Shown: positions 39,260 through 53,000, counted from the first letter of the stretch. The stretch: 64,000 nucleotides of DNA from Xiphophorus maculatus (GCF_002775205.1 NC_036443.1:15201373-15265372), one strand, 5' to 3'. The notes: generated by a model not told the origin, from the sequence alone. Made by a program: numbers and translations.

Positions 39260-39455
39260 TAGATCCCAGCCCTGGTCTTCAAGGGACACCGCCCTGCAGG
39301 TTTTAAATGTCTCCCTGCTTCATCCACACATGATTTCAATTGATGACTTGTTAACAGGCTTTTGCTGAACTTCAGTCATTTGAACCAAGTATCTTAAATG
39401 AGGGAAACATCTAAAAATATATAGGGCAGTGTGCCATGAGGACACTGCCCTATAT
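39260..39455. repeat. Decayed hAT-like repeat plus perfect 14-bp hairpin
   Basis: The stretch from 'agatcccagccctggtcttc' to about 39418 resembles the short element at 25742-25980 in overall text but lacks clean ends. Immediately after, ATATAGGGCAGTGT (39419-39432) and its exact complement (39442-39455) form a stem with a 9-nt loop. Confidence 0.5.
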
Positions 39456-39459
39456 TAGA

Positions 39460-41380
39460 TTTCCAGATGAAAACATTTGAAAATCTGACATTAAATGAAT
39501 GTAAAATTGTAAAATGTAAAATTTGATAAGCACTCGTATTTAAAAGTCAAGTGACGAAGAAAAGAAATGAATTACAATGTTTCACCACCAGAGGGAAACA
39601 AAAGATCAGGTAAAATGTCTTTGCAGTATATTTGAACAAATCATTTGTAAGTACGGTAATTAATTATCGGATGGAGGGACATTTAAGAAATATTAACACG
39701 TGTTCATTACATTTAATTATTTTAGCTTCTTTTTTGTCACTTTGTGGTAGAAAACATTGGCTGTAATTCTAATATCTTAATTTCTCCCGTCATATGCGGG
39801 GATTTGGTAGTTTTAAGTATATATATATATAGATGTTGTTGCACTATTGCCTGTGAGAGTTTATTAAAATGACAACTCAATCTTCATTCTTTAAGTCTGA
39901 GATTTGTTGAGGATTTTGCAGGGTTATTTTTAAAATTCCTCTCCATGTGTGTTCACGTTACTAGGTCTTACTGTAGAATCTGGCTTAATAAACATTTGGC
40001 CAGATACTCGTGCATCACGTCCTAATTGAAGTGGACTACTTCCTGCCAATTAGTGAAATACTCCTTGAGCTTTAAAGGGAAAACCCCAGCGGGTACAGTG
40101 TCAGGAGGATTACTTAAAATATGCCGAGAGAAAAAAAAAGAGGAAATGTGATCAACTTGGTTATCAAACACACAACAAGGACATAATTATTTATTTGCTT
40201 TATTTTTTACCGTGGTTTTGAACTCAAAACTGGATGTAGTTTTATCAGGCCAAGGCATCAGGTATAAGCGGGGTTGTGAAAGTATCAGATGTTGGTCAGC
40301 AGAGGGCAGCAACGTGGCAAGAAAGAGGCCGTTTCCATCATGGAAGGTTTTGAAATGAATTGACCAACTTTTAAGAAAATAATAGTTGGAAGGAAATATG
40401 ATTCTTGTGAATCTTTTTACACTGTATCTTTAATAGCACTGAACCAACTCTGTGGATGTAATTACTCTGTTTTTGTCTTTGTCAGACAGTAAACAACTCT
40501 CCTGTCATTGTTCCATATTCAATTAGTTTTTTTTCTTCATTTTTCAAATCCGAGGCATATTTTTTATCATTATTATCTAAGTGCATACAAAGACACCTCC
40601 TCTTCCCTCTTCAAAATTTGACAAGGTTGGCATGCTTCACATTCCACACCACCCTCCATTTCAATCCCCTGGGGAAAAAAGTTTTCCAGGGGAAAATATG
40701 TATTCCTATATTTCTTCCATAATATAGGAAGAAATCCACCTTTATTATGTATTGACTGTAATTCTTGTATGAAGATAAAAAGAACAATCGCTGGCTACTG
40801 GATGGTAATGCAAAGATCATATATGAAGTGTGTTGTGTATTTGTATTGAGCTCTCCCTTTTTCTGCAATTCCCTGGATGAAAAAGGGAAAAAAATCAATT
40901 TTTCTGCAATTCCGTGTGACTCTGCCAGCTTTGCAAATAGAGACAATGAATTTTTTGCCCATTTTTCTGTCCAAAATAGATTCTAAAGTGGGTTTAAGTC
41001 CAGACTTGGACTAGCCCTTTCTAACACATGAATATGTTTTATTCTCAGGCCATTTAATTCTATCGTTGTTCTCTACCAAAGTATTTTGGAGCCTCTCTCA
41101 CAGGTTTTTCTTCAGAATTGTCCTGCATTTGAGTCCATCCATCTTCCCACCGTTTCTGGCCGGGTCTGGTGTTGGCCATGATGATGCCATCACCATGGGT
41201 CACCACGGGGGTGTCAGCATTAATTGAACTCTACACAGTTGTCGTAAAGTAATGCCATCAAAGCTACTGGAATCAATCAATAATTAACCAATTAATCACA
41301 AACACCTGTAATAAAACAGACAGATAAAAAAAAGATCAACTTAAAAAAAGAGACAGAAAACAGGCAACTGCTGAACTGGC
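39460..41380. other. Intergenic, no gene seen
   Basis: Spacer between b4galnt1 and the 3' end of slc26a10. It contains only short unrecognised frames, small imperfect hairpins near 40665-40735, and possible old DNA-element text near 40985-41230. Confidence 0.4.
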
Positions 41381-41389
41381 ATTAAAAGC

Positions 41390-41680
41390 CAAGTTAAAAA
41401 GATGGGTTTTCAAAAGGGCCTTAAAATCATTCAAAATATTAGCCATCATTCAAATAAGGAGACTGTTTTGAGTGTGAGAGGATGCTTGTGTAAAAACTCC
41501 GTTACATAAATGAGGTGACAGACTGCTTAAACATTTAAAAAACAAATTAAAAATCAATCCTAAAACTTGCATGCATCCAATGCAATATGGAGGTACTGTA
41601 ATGTTCTCGCGTTGTTTGTTACCTATAAGCAGACGGGCAGCAGCGTCTTGGACCAGCTGCAGACGATTAACAAACATAGA
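41390..41680 (-). mobile_element. LINE ORF fragment
   Basis: The minus strand encodes FVNRLQLVQDAAARLLIGNK, then QRENITV, a segment found near the C terminus of many fish LINE ORF2 proteins ('LQLVQNAAARLL'). The following sequence is degraded ('IFNLFFKCLSSLSPHL'). Short, truncated and inactive. Confidence 0.6.
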
Positions 41681-42060
41681 ACAAATTCTTCAGATGCACT
41701 TGGTATTTTATTACATAAAGGTAGCGAACAACAAACACATATAAATATTACAATGCCAAAATACAGAATACACATGACTGTAAAAATGAAATCTTGAAGA
41801 AGAGAGAGACCAGAAGAGTTATACAGTGTTGAGGAACTGCATTTCCTTTAGTTAAATCCAGCTAGGATCGATTTAAGTGTGCCAGCAGGGAGTGTGATAT
41901 CTGAAAAAGAACGGCTAATGCTGGAATATAACCATTAAAAATACTAAATGCTGCTGCAACAGGCCACTGTGTCTTTGAATTACTCCCCTACTGTAAAGTC
42001 CAAACCAGCTGCTCTTCTGCTCCAGCTGATTTCTCAGGTCACAGAAACTGGGCTCTTGGT

Positions 42061-45000
42061 TCATACCCAAACTGTTGTGTTGTTCTCTGGAGGTTTTTCC
42101 TATGGCAGAGGATAACATTATTATTTAAATGTGAAAATAATTTATTCTTTGGTTATATTGAAAGCGATTACTATTTGTACCCTCTGTTGCTGAATGTACA
42201 TTACGGCATCGTGAACGGTGATGAAAATATGCTGAGGATTCATGTGACTCATCAGGCCGCTTGATGTCAAGATCTTTAAGACACTCTCTAAAGGGAACAA
42301 GATAAATCCACACACACTTAACACATTTAACCCAACCTATACTGTAGCATAACAGGAAAAAAAATGTATGAGAGAAATATCTGACATTAAAAAGGCTTAC
42401 CATTGCAATTTGCCAAATAGACATGAACTCCAATTTTCTGGCACTCGGTGCACATCTGCAGGAAGAAAATCACATTACGTGACCAAATCACGAGGGGGAA
42501 CCATGTCCTTTTGTTGAAGGCCGACCTGTGTGAAGAGCCTCGCTCCAGCAACATCAACAAATACGACTCTGCTGCAGTCAATTAGCACAGCCTGGACCTC
42601 TGTCTCTGATGTTTCTGCAGGGTGAAAACACACCGTTTCATAATGTCTGCTGTGTGAGCACATCCAAACTGAGTGATTTCACAAAGCAACTACGAACCTG
42701 ATTCAAAGAACTCATTTACTGAAGAAAATGATGTGTTTGCTATGCCTCTCTCCTAAACAACAGCATAGGGAGAAAACAAGAAGACGGCTGAATGAAGTTA
42801 CATTTCACAGTTTATAAATATGTCACATTTGTCCCAACTAATGGTTATTGATGACTCATACCACGGTGCTGACAGAGGCCTCGCTCTCTCGTTTCTCCAA
42901 AGCTTTCCTGGCCTTTTCCCGGCTGCGGATCTCCTCGGGCGTCAGACCCAACACTCTGCTCATTTTCTCCCTGAAGAAGCTGCGATTGCCGTAGTAGATG
43001 GGCCCGTTGTATGTCAAGATTTTCACACCAGGCACTTCATAGCACTGGATAAGAAAGAAAAAAAAAAAAGTCTCATCTTTATTGTTTTGATAAAATCCTG
43101 TCTGATCATCTCTCAGATTAAGGGTCATGGTGCTGGAATTTATTTCCTTTAATGGACATTTTTCAGACACGTTCACCTCAACTTTAAGTGCACTGACCAT
43201 TTGCAGCAAGTGAAAGAATTACAAGCTCTACTCACCTTGCTGTGGCTCTCCAGAGGTCGGTATATTTCTGTGTTGCTCGCCCGCCCAAGAACTGAGCAAT
43301 CAGCCCTGTTAAAGCATTGATCATCTGTTTACATATGTATCAAGTTTATGTATTCAGACTCATACAACGTTTTCAGTTTGTCACAGCTCTAAAGCAACTT
43401 CTTATGGATTTCTTCTCCTAACTGTACTGTGGATTTTTGAATCTCCTTCAGTGGTGCCATTTGCCTGTGATCATCCCCTTCATTTTTCAGTTTAGGTGGG
43501 TGACCATGTTTTACCCCTTTTTTGTACGGAGGTTCAAATCTTGGTATATTGCTTTATAACCTAACCCTGCACACAAGTGGACTCTATTTACTAGGTGATT
43601 TCTGGAGGCAGCTGCTTGAACTGGACTTTATTTGGGAGATTCATAATAAAGGTGCTCAACAGAAATTCATTTCATAGTAATTTGTGAAAATACAAGGTCA
43701 CGCATAACTTTAGCAACATGGAAAATCTCAACAAAACACATTGGAGGTTGCAGTTCTAGCTTGGCAGAAACAAGCACTGAGCCTCAGTTCCTGGATTTAA
43801 CAATGATACTTTCTGACAGAAATTGCACCTTTGTGTTCGACAGATGACGGTCATCATGGAGAAAACCACGCCGATGGCCAGGCCAAGGTCCACGTTCAGT
43901 ACCACCACAGACAGCCAGGTTACAACCCAAACCATCTAAAGACAGAGACAACATCCCCACCAAGCTTAGCAAATCAAATTGAACAGGTCAGTCTAAGTAA
44001 ATACAACTTTATTAATTAAGAAAACATAATTATTGAAAAAATATTCAGTGGAGATACTTGATTTAAAAATCTGAAAAGGGTGACGTTGCAGATAAAGATG
44101 CACCCGCTAGTTCGCCAGCAGCCAAACCAGCTACAGTATTAAGCCGTCTGTTTTCTTTTTCCTTTTTCTTCTGAACAAAAATATCTATTAAGCAGTCTTA
44201 CAAAGTCTAGCCTGCTGATCCTCCAAAGCTCGGGTAAGTCTTGGAACTGCAAGAACATTTGCCTGAGGCTGGTAACATTGATGCATGCCAGCACAGCCTG
44301 CGGGGAGAGACAAAAAGGAAGATAAGTGGAGATATCCTCCTTCCTTTTTCTTCATGTACAGAGACAGTCATGAGAGCACACCTTAGGCAGGAAGTAGAAC
44401 AGGGGTCCGATCAGCAGCAGGACGATCAATACAACCAGACTGGTGAAAAGGCCTGAGAGCTGCAAGAACACACACATATAAATGTAATCATGATGTTAAA
44501 GAAACTTAAAGACTTAATTGGTTTTAAATGATTAAAATTATTGAATATGCTCTGGATTCTTGGATCTTGATTGTCTAACCAAGTGCAAAATTTACTTTCA
44601 TCTCAGATGACAACTTTGGACCAATGAGAAACAACCCAGTCTTTTTTTCCTTTGTCCAAGTGAGACACTTCTGATGTTGCCTCTGGCTCAGGGATGGCTC
44701 GTAGCATAGCAGTAGTGATTAATAGCCTTGGCTATTATGAGGCTAATGATCTTTCACACAGTTGTCCCTTGTTGAATTTTCAAATTCAAGATCTTTCCTG
44801 CATGTCTATCCACTTCACCAATTTTCAGTATGATAAGTGTCAAAAATGGGTACCACTGGATTAAAAAGTTATGTATATATATATATATATATACATATAC
44901 TGTATATATATATAAGTACAAGAAATGCTATAGTTTTAGACCATGTTAATGTTGCAGTAGGGAGTTCCAAGCCTGATGATTTGAACAAGCACACCCTACA

Positions 45001-48000
45001 GGTCCCAGCCTTGCTCTCTGCAGCGGAGCGTGCCCAGAACTTCAGAAATTATCGTATTTCCTGTAATGTTCAATTGTTTCTCCACCATTAGCACAATTGA
45101 AGCTGATCTGTAAACTTGAGCTTGAATGACTGCACGTGCGGAACGGGGGAAGGTTACAGAAGGAAGTAAGCAGCACGTACACGAGCACGATTGACATTCC
45201 TAAGACCTTCTTCCTGGCTCTGATTGGTTGTTTCTGAGCTGTAGTATTGTAGTGTATTTCTGCAAACGGCTGTAGGACCACTTAGAGGAGCCATAAGAGC
45301 TCGATCTTATCACAAATTATCTGTCTCATATTCTGTTACCACGACATAATAACAGTTTTAACAAAAAATACATTTTTATGAAAGTTGCCTACCGCAGCTT
45401 TATCATGACTGAATGTGGTTGCTCTTGAAGAATTGACTCCAGTCGAACTCCAGGCCATCTGTATCTCCCAAACTCCTGAATATCCATGGCTTTACAATTA
45501 TATATTGCTTGTGTATCTCTCTAGCTTCACTTTTTCATTCCACTTAACTTTCTGTTGAGATGTTTGGATCCATCACTGTGTGTAATGAATCAATAATTGA
45601 ATTTCACTTTTTTCTGATTATGTGCTAATATATTTATTAGTTCAAAGCAGGATTTTTACTTAAAAATAGCTGTTAGCATAGAAGGAATCAAACAGAGTAT
45701 TATCCTTTTAGTGTAACTCTTCTGTCCTGGACTGAAGGACCTCAGTCCAGACGTGAACAAACTGTGTTGTTATGGTTATGATTGCAGCCCATACCTGTGT
45801 GTATCCTCCTGCACTCTCCAGTATGTTGGTGGTGGCCAGAGTGGCTGAGCTGGGGAAACAAGTGAAAAACGAAGACACGGTGTTGGAGATCCCATGAGCT
45901 AGCAGCTCCTGAAAAACAAAAATCCGTTGATTCGATGCAATGTTCACAGATTGGTTGGGCTCAGAGCAAATGGTTCAGGAAGCAGGTATGTCATTCATGG
46001 GTTCTACCTGGTTAGGATGTATAGAATATCCATGTTTGTCAGCATAAATCATCGCCAGTGAGACCGAAACAGCGTATCCAACAAAAGTTATGGCAATCGT
46101 GTCTCCAGCAATGGCGGGAAAAGTGTGGAAAGCAGGCAACTGTGGCTTTGGGAATCTAAACGTAGAAAATGTGTTTGATTTTTATTTTAAATTAAAAGGC
46201 TTGTAAGATTTTTTTTTTTTTTTGTCATTTAAAGTTTTACCCAGCAGGAATATGGCCAACTATCTCGATGCTGTAATTGGAATCTAGCGAGGAGAAATAG
46301 GCTACACATGTAGCAATAATCACCTGAAGAGCAGAACATAAAATCATAAATTAGTACTTGTTCATTGTAATGTAAGTAACAAGTTTTATCCACTAGAAGC
46401 CAACTGACTGACCGTGAAGATCTCCACAGGGATGGGCGTGCGCAAGTGGTGCCGGTAACGTGTGTTGATCTCCTTAACTGGGACCAGTACAGCCAGACAG
46501 ACCACAGAGATCAGCAGCTCAGCCATGTTGGTGTGAGGAAGGTTCTCCAACACGGAGGCTAAAGTCTGAGCCCACAAAGAAGTGATAAACCTGAAACCGC
46601 TTCACTTATTTGTTTTTTTTTCTAGAACAGTATGAGAATAAGAAACACAGATCACCTTGAAGAGAGAGAAGGTCCCAGTGTGGCGAGGGAGTCTCAGGCC
46701 CAGCATGCTTTGCAGCTGTGAAACGGTGACATGGAAGGCAGCAGCACTGGTGAAAGCCTTAACAATCGGCTCTGACAGATAGGTGGAGAGGAAGCCGAGC
46801 TGAAGACCAAACATGCAGAGCTGGGACGAAGCCGGACAAAATATGAGAGACATGTAATCAAGCTGGATCCGCACAGAGACAAAGCGTTCATGTGAGATGC
46901 AAAATACAGCACAGTTTGTGTCTCACAAACCATGACGATTCCTGAAAGTAGTGCTACAGCAGAAGCCACTCCAATCCGCTGGGCCTCGAAGTTTGCTGCT
47001 TCAGATGAGCTGGAGTTGAAGGCCAGAGGAGTAGGAACCAGCTGCTCCACCACAGAACCAGTCATCAGACTCACTACAGCAAAGGTACCTGTGAAGACAA
47101 AATCTTCTCAGCAAATGCCTATTGAGCTTTATCACATTTTCTTATGTTACAAGTGAAAACTTGCATGCTATTTATTAGGATTTTTGTGACTGACAAAAAT
47201 AAGGTATTGCATAGTTGAAGAGTGAAAGGATTTTTCAAAATAAAACTCTAAAAGTATTGCCTCTAAATGTATTCATTAACCCCTTAACCATCACCTCAAT
47301 ACGCTTACATGTTACTCAATGGGTTCATGAGGACACCAGTGTCCTCACAACATTTAAGTGTTAGAACAACCAAAATGTTTGAGAGGTCACCTAGTATTAG
47401 CATAAACCAATCAGTTCTGTGAAGGTCACAGAGGTTCGTTAGACAACATCACTGAACAAGCATCACTAAGGTCAAAGAACACAGCAGACAGGTCAGGGAT
47501 GAAGTTGTGGAGAATCTTAAAGCAGTGCTAACTTTAACGAAAAAAGAGTTAACCACTGCTTTGTGTTTGTCTATTACAAAAAAATAAAAATAAAATAAAA
47601 TAATTTTTAGGTTTGTGGTTGTAATGTTAAAAAATGTGGAAAAATTCAACAGGGACTTTAGCAAAGCATAAAATGTAGACAGAGATTTTACCTGTGGACA
47701 CGTGGCGCCCAGTGCCAAAGATCATATACAGGACGACTGGGAAGAAGGAGGTGTAGAGGCCAAAAATTGGAGCCACGGATGTTAGCAAAGCAAAGGCCAT
47801 ACCTGGTTGGAAAAAAGTAAATCAATCAAATTTTAAGAACATTTCATTTGTCCCATTTTTAATGTCACCACTTCCTTCTTAAATCAAAGTAAGTACATGA
47901 GAGTTTAAAAAAAAAAAAGCGTATAGTCTAAGGAGAAATTTCAATGTAAGCACATGTATTGCACATAAACAGCCTGGGGCCATTGTTTGTTTATTTTTGT

Positions 48001-48332
48001 TGTTGTCCACGGGTCCAGTTGACTCCATGTCATGGTGCAAGAGTTTTTTTTTGTTGTTGTTTTTTTTTAAGACAGGGTTATGTATGTGATCCTAAGAGTG
48101 TGACTCGTTTCGCTGTAAATAAGACTAATAGACTTGGATGAGGAACATCTTGTATTGGACAACTTCCCCTTAATCAATGTAATTATTAGTTTCATGATAT
48201 ATTTATTTTTGACCAGCAGTGAGATTTATAAGGACAGTCAGAAAATGAGATGGAGGAAAAGTCTGAGTAATTCTAAATAAATCTATTTAATGAATAATTA
48301 TACTGATGATGTTATCCTCATACTAATACACA

Positions 48333-48426
<94 letters not shown>

Positions 48427-48709
48427 TAAGTAGATTGCGCATACCTTGAGGAATATGAAGAATACCAACAGTCAGCCCGGCGATAGCGTCTCCCACTATC
48501 CATTTCCTCAGTCTGTACCTCGGCAGCCAGCTGAAAAGCGGGACTCTCTCACTGAGCAGGTGAAGGCAAGCTCGCCTTGAACACCTGCACTTTCCGGCCA
48601 GTTTCTCCCGCAGCCGCAGACTCCCAGACGCGGTGTCATCGGAGCCGTAGGCCTGCTTGAAGCGGTCCTCCGTGTAAATGTTCCTGTATACGGCTACGGA
48701 AGCGCTCAT
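42061..48709 (-). CDS. slc26a10: SLC26/SulP anion transporter, SLC26A10-like
   Basis: Multi-pass plasma-membrane anion transporter/exchanger family with a C-terminal STAS domain. Exons, minus strand: 48709-48445, 47802-47692, 47088-46931, 46820-46656, 46565-46413, 46323-46241, 46155-46008, 45908-45795, 44459-44382, 44297-44202, 43935-43829, 43305-43236, 43044-42862, 42752-42698, 42614-42526, 42455-42401, 42287-42181 and 42099-42061: 2076 nt, 691 residues, phases consistent throughout. The membrane domain begins near residue 75 ([20 protein letters not shown]) and carries the SulP stretch [11 protein letters not shown]. The STAS domain lies in about residues 510-680 ([28 protein letters not shown]). 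The 55-nt exon 42752-42698 is inferred because it alone restores phase. The end is ambiguous: exon 17 may read through to a stop at 42142 instead, which also gives 691 residues. The name rests on position next to b4galnt1; transported ions are unknown. Confidence 0.88.
43390..43690. repeat. Old DNA-element remnant in slc26a10 intron
   Basis: Phrases such as 'acaagtggactctatttact', 'ggtgatttctggaggcagct' and 'tcataataaaggtgctcaac' resemble the terminal part of an abundant fish DNA element. It is decayed and without a boundary. Confidence 0.3.
44610..45520. mobile_element. Tc1-like remnant split by a family A repeat
   Basis: Two pieces (about 44610-44760, 'caagtgagacacttctgatg'; and 45405-45480, 'tggttgctcttgaagaattg' 'actcca') correspond in order to the transposase text of the Tc1-like element at 19907-21151. 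The material between includes a TA-rich tract (44873-44914) and the family A repeat, which must have inserted later. Confidence 0.5.
45000..45402. repeat. Interspersed repeat family A, copy 3
   Basis: The right end 'gttgcctaccgcagcttta' is the complement of the TAAAG.TGC.GTA start seen in copy 2. The interior shares 'gtttctccaccattagcaca', 'ctggctctgattggttgttt' and 'taacagttttaacaaa'. The left end is truncated or diverged. It lies in the slc26a10 intron between 44459 and 45795. Confidence 0.6.
47160..47560. repeat. Old DNA-element remnant in slc26a10 intron 2
   Basis: Text such as 'ctgtgaaggtcacagaggtt', 'gaacacagcagacaggtcag' and 'aagttgtggagaatcttaaa' matches the body of a repeated fish DNA element. 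No open transposase remains. Confidence 0.4.
48333..48424. repeat. (ATT)n microsatellite at the start of slc26a10 intron 1
   Basis: About 92 bp of pure trinucleotide repeat ending roughly 20 bp inside the intron from the donor at 48444-48443. Length polymorphism is expected. Confidence 0.95.
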
Positions 48710-48719
48710 GTCGAGCTGA

Positions 48720-49458
48720 GGGTGGTTATCCCTTCAGATGCTGCAGCTGAATTAGTCAAAGTGTGTATTTTAAGTTGCAATAAATATAAGGGCAGACTGT
48801 CCTCACTCTAGGAGCCATTGCATTTTCCTGTCAGACTCTTCTCAGCCAATGACAAGGCAGAAAGCTCAACTTTTTTTTTTTTTTAGTTACAGTACTGACC
48901 AACTTTTTTCCTCATCTTGGGCCCTGCCTCGGACAACATAAAGATGTACCCGTTCAATTTTGCCAGCAGAGATTCTCTGGGTCCTACTGCTAAAGGGATT
49001 TTTTTTCTCATCATCCAGGAGAAAAAGTCAAACACACTCCCACACGCACACTTTCCAATGCACAGCTAAGTGGTGGGTACAAACCCAGAGCAGGCACAGT
49101 TGAGACATTGTGTAGGACTTTGAGACGCCCAAAAAGATCAAAGTTGTATTGTATGTGGAGGTGAGGTGTAACCTCAAACCTTGTCTTATGTTCATTTCCT
49201 AGAGGGATGGATGTCTGTAATGGGGGGCGGGGAGGGGGGGGCGATGTTTAAACTGTGTAGCCATGAGGCAAAAGGAAAGTCATAGGTACCTATGAGACCT
49301 CTGTGAAACTCAATCACACATGGAAACCTGGTTCATGGATCAAAACACAACTAGACTATGAACAGAGACTGAATTTGATGAGTGAGATGTTCTTTGTTGG
49401 GGATGAGTGAAAACATGAGAGCTCTGAACAAATACAAGGTTAAAGAAGATAAACCAAG

Positions 49459-49460
<2 letters not shown>
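48720..49460. other. slc26a10 5' flank; promoter not resolved
   Basis: Immediately upstream of the slc26a10 start codon. A 5' UTR and promoter are expected, but no clear TATA box or unique motif stands out. A GC-rich run 'ggggggcggggagggggggg' near 49218-49240 could be Sp1-like or simply low complexity. Confidence 0.35.
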
Positions 49461-49469
<9 letters not shown>

Positions 49470-49517
<48 letters not shown>

Positions 49518-49578
49518 CCAAAAGTTTGGACACACCTTTTAATTCAATGAGTTTCCTTTATTTTCATGACTATTGACA
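49470..49578. mobile_element. (TA)n plus truncated copy of the 8117 MITE
   Basis: A TA tract (about 49470-49512) is followed by cagaccaaaagtttggacac and onward to 'catgactattgaca', matching the left end of the element at 8117-8492. The rest of the element is absent. Confidence 0.75.
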
Positions 49579-49579
49579 A

Positions 49580-52500
49580 AATAATAATATGGGTTGAATC
49601 TAATATGAATGCTCTCCATCCTTCTCAGAGTTTCTTAGAGTTGCATTGTCCCAGGATGTGTTAATTCCTGTAATGTGCATAAAAGTTTGTGATTGTAATA
49701 CAATAAACTGTGAAAAAAAGCTTAAGTGGTGTAGCTACTTTTGGAAATCAGTGTACTTGTAAAATGAATGTTGGAACAGTGAAAACAAACAGTTTATGGA
49801 CAGACTGCACACGCTCCTCTTGAAACGATTAGGAAGGATTAATCGCAAGGAAATCACAAACAAAAGAAAGTTTCATTTTGGCTGGTGAATATAAAGCAAA
49901 AGGAAGTGAGAATTTATGTCTGATGCAGACCCTGTTTATCCACGCTGCAACCAAATCAACGCCGTCTCACGAGTACCGTCTGTCATCCCAGGAGGCTACG
50001 TGATTAAGGGCAGGCAGTGGCTATTTTTTTTAACTGTTGCACTGGACACCACCCAAAGATTTTAACCTGAAAGGACCCCGGCTCAAAGGAAAGAAAATTC
50101 AAAGATAAGAAATCAAAAAAGCACATTAATACATGTTCAGTTAGCAGTGAGAATAGGAAAAGGCACACTGCCTTTTTTGAGGAGTTCAACTGGTGCAAAA
50201 ATACAATAAATCTCACTCATTAGCTGGCAAATCCTGATAATCATGTTCTATGCAAGTATCATTTTAGACTATTTTTTTAGCATATTACTGGTATTTGTAT
50301 TAGAAAACATAAAGCAATCCAAACAGAGAGAAGATGTTGAAGAAAACTGCAAGATTTTAATTTTTATAGTGTTTGTAATAGAATTCCTTTCAAGTGTTTT
50401 TACACTTGAAAGGAATCAGCAGCATTATGCAGTTTCATTGAAATATTCTTTTGCCCACCCTATTTTTATTTACTGGTAAACATTCTTAGCTTACCTTCTA
50501 ACTGCAGACAACACTAGAAGATCGTCTGGTGAACCTTAGAGAAAATGCTAAGGGAATGTCCATGAAATGTGTAGAATATAAATATGTTTCAAGGATTGAT
50601 TATTAAAGAGGTTTCAATCTGGATAGCCTATTTTCTAACATAAAATAGGCTACATCACCTTCATGCAAAACAAATATCCACGTATTGGATAGGCAACATC
50701 TATATTCTCACTTACAGTGGTCTTCACCATGTCAAAGGGTTTCCTTTTTTCCTTTCAATGTTACCACATTTTATTGATAATGTTGTCTTCCAAGTCAGTT
50801 TTTTAACCACAGCAAAAGAGTCCCTGTGTCCTATGAATGCAAGATAAGTCGAAGAATCTAAAATGATCAAGAAAGTGCAAGTGTGGAAATGAACTGGTAT
50901 TTGTACTCTGTCTTTCTGTTGTTCCTGTTGCAGAGTAGAAACAAGTCTTTACCCACCCTCTAACGGTGCACACATCACATTAATATTTTGGGACCCACCC
51001 AAAATATTAAATTCTGATCGCTTGTCTATTTTTATTCACTTAGAAATCTAAAAACAGAAAACACGAGCTAATTTGCACTTATTCCTCTCTGCGTGCGCTG
51101 TTGTTGTTATTCCACAAATTCAGCAGCAGAGTCAAACGGGGGGAGTAGGTGAAAGGTTCACGGATGTGTTGGTGCAAAGAGCAGCCAAAACTCTGGGACT
51201 GTCAGAAGGCCGAAGCACCCCCACCTTTCAAAATGAATGCAATAAGCAGACATTCATGTGCAGCGTTGTTTTTGTTCCTGAGTCATATTCCTAGAATCTT
51301 TATGTCTCTGGTGGAGAGCAGACGCTGTGATATAAGGGACTTCCTTTAAATTCCAAGAATGTGAGCCATTGTGTTGATTAGCTCCAGAGCATTTATAAAC
51401 ACACCAACAGAGTGATGTGTCTGCAGACTGTTTAAACAAGATATTAGTCAGTTATTAAAGGAACAATGCGCCGGATGGAAAAGAATATGGAGTGTCAACC
51501 CAAAACTAGATTAAGTCCTTTCACTCTTTCGTAAATGGCAACCCATCATGTGTTTTAATTGTGCAAAACACACAATGCTACAATGTTATGTATTTTTCAT
51601 CCTTGATATAAACTTTTTTTATTCAATGTTACCAGCGTGTGTGGATAAGGTACATGGACCTCTCCACTAATTTCCAGATTTGAACTATTGCAGCAAATCA
51701 TGCAAATCATTTGGAGGCTTTGAGGTGAATCTTGAGAGGAGAGTTAAATTTATGATACAGATATGTTTTTGTTGTTGTTTTTGTTGTTTTTTTTATCCAA
51801 ATTGCTTCAATGAGAGATTAAAGATTATTTCTGCAGGCAGATCTGCTCCAGAGGCCTGGACATGATGCTGAACACAAACAGCTGATCACTTTGGAAACCC
51901 ATTCACATAAAAAGGGCAATTTGTATGAAATAGTCCTTATATAACAGAATAAGTGATTGGCAAACTTAGACAAACCTTTAATTTCATGATTAAGGGCATT
52001 TTCAGAAAACTTGCCAGCACTATCAAACAGTAGGAAAATTAACTAAAAAGAGTTCTTAAATGCGTAAGCTCTTAAAAAAAAAAACTCAACAAAATTTACC
52101 TAATCTTTTGACTGATTTTCTCCTACATATTCAAACACTTCAGGTGAAATATTTTTAAAGCTTGCCCATTTGTCATACCGATCTGCTTGCACAACTTAAG
52201 CAGAGACTTTTTATGTTTCCATTTTTAGTGTTGTTGATGTTTCTACAGTGCCTCACTGGAGAAAACATTGCAATATTGTTTATAAAAAATAACGTCTTGA
52301 AATGTTGCAAGGCTATTAAAACCACACACTTTGATGGTAATTGTTATCATGTTTGGCAGCAGACCCAATGATCCCACTTTCTTCATTGCATTAGCTTTAA
52401 TCACATTATATAAATATCTTATCCACCCTGTCTCCTTCATGCTGAGCGTGTGTCCTGGTCTTACAGGGTCTTTCAATTATTCTCTTCCACAGAGAGTCTC

Positions 52501-53000
52501 CAGTTACGTTGTGGCCTATAGTTCCTGTTATTGTTCTTTATCTGCTTTATGGGATGCTTGTCCTGACCCCCCATAGAAAGTTGCTTTGGGAGTGACCTTG
52601 TCCACGAGGCCAACTGCTGGATGCCAAACCTCTCCTCGTGTCTCCCTGCCCTTTCCGCTTGATGCTCGTCTCTATCCATTAGTGTCTCTCCTTGTTTTGT
52701 CAGAGTATTGTTTGCCTTTTCACCGAAACATAACTTGTGGAGTTATGAATGTTTTTTTTCTCCTCAGGGGCAAAGTGCCTTCGATATCTAGTCATAAATT
52801 TATATTATCAAGCAACTTGTCAGGGTTTAGCATTTCAGCAGCACGTAAAGTAAAGCATTTTATTGATAATGCATGTTTTTGGCCCCTTACCACTTATTCA
52901 GTGAGTCTTGCATTGACTGAACGTTGTGTTGGGATTTCCATTTTGTGCTTCTAAATCTATAAAAACGTTCATTTTGTTTTTTTTTAATCTAAGCTTTGCG
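49580..53000. other. Intergenic, no coding exon recognised
   Basis: AT-rich with short unrecognised frames. A perfect 15-bp hairpin sits at 50383-50416. The frame at 52586-52954 is open for 122 codons but shows no domain or splice support. Confidence 0.4.
50383..50416. repeat. Perfect 15-bp inverted repeat, 4-nt loop
   Basis: ATTCCTTTCAAGTGT (50383-50397) and its exact complement (50402-50416) are separated by tttt. Confidence 0.9.

Noticed and set aside
52586..52954. A 122-codon plus-strand frame
   Set aside because: No domain, no plausible splice context, and irregular composition expected of chance in this AT-rich DNA.
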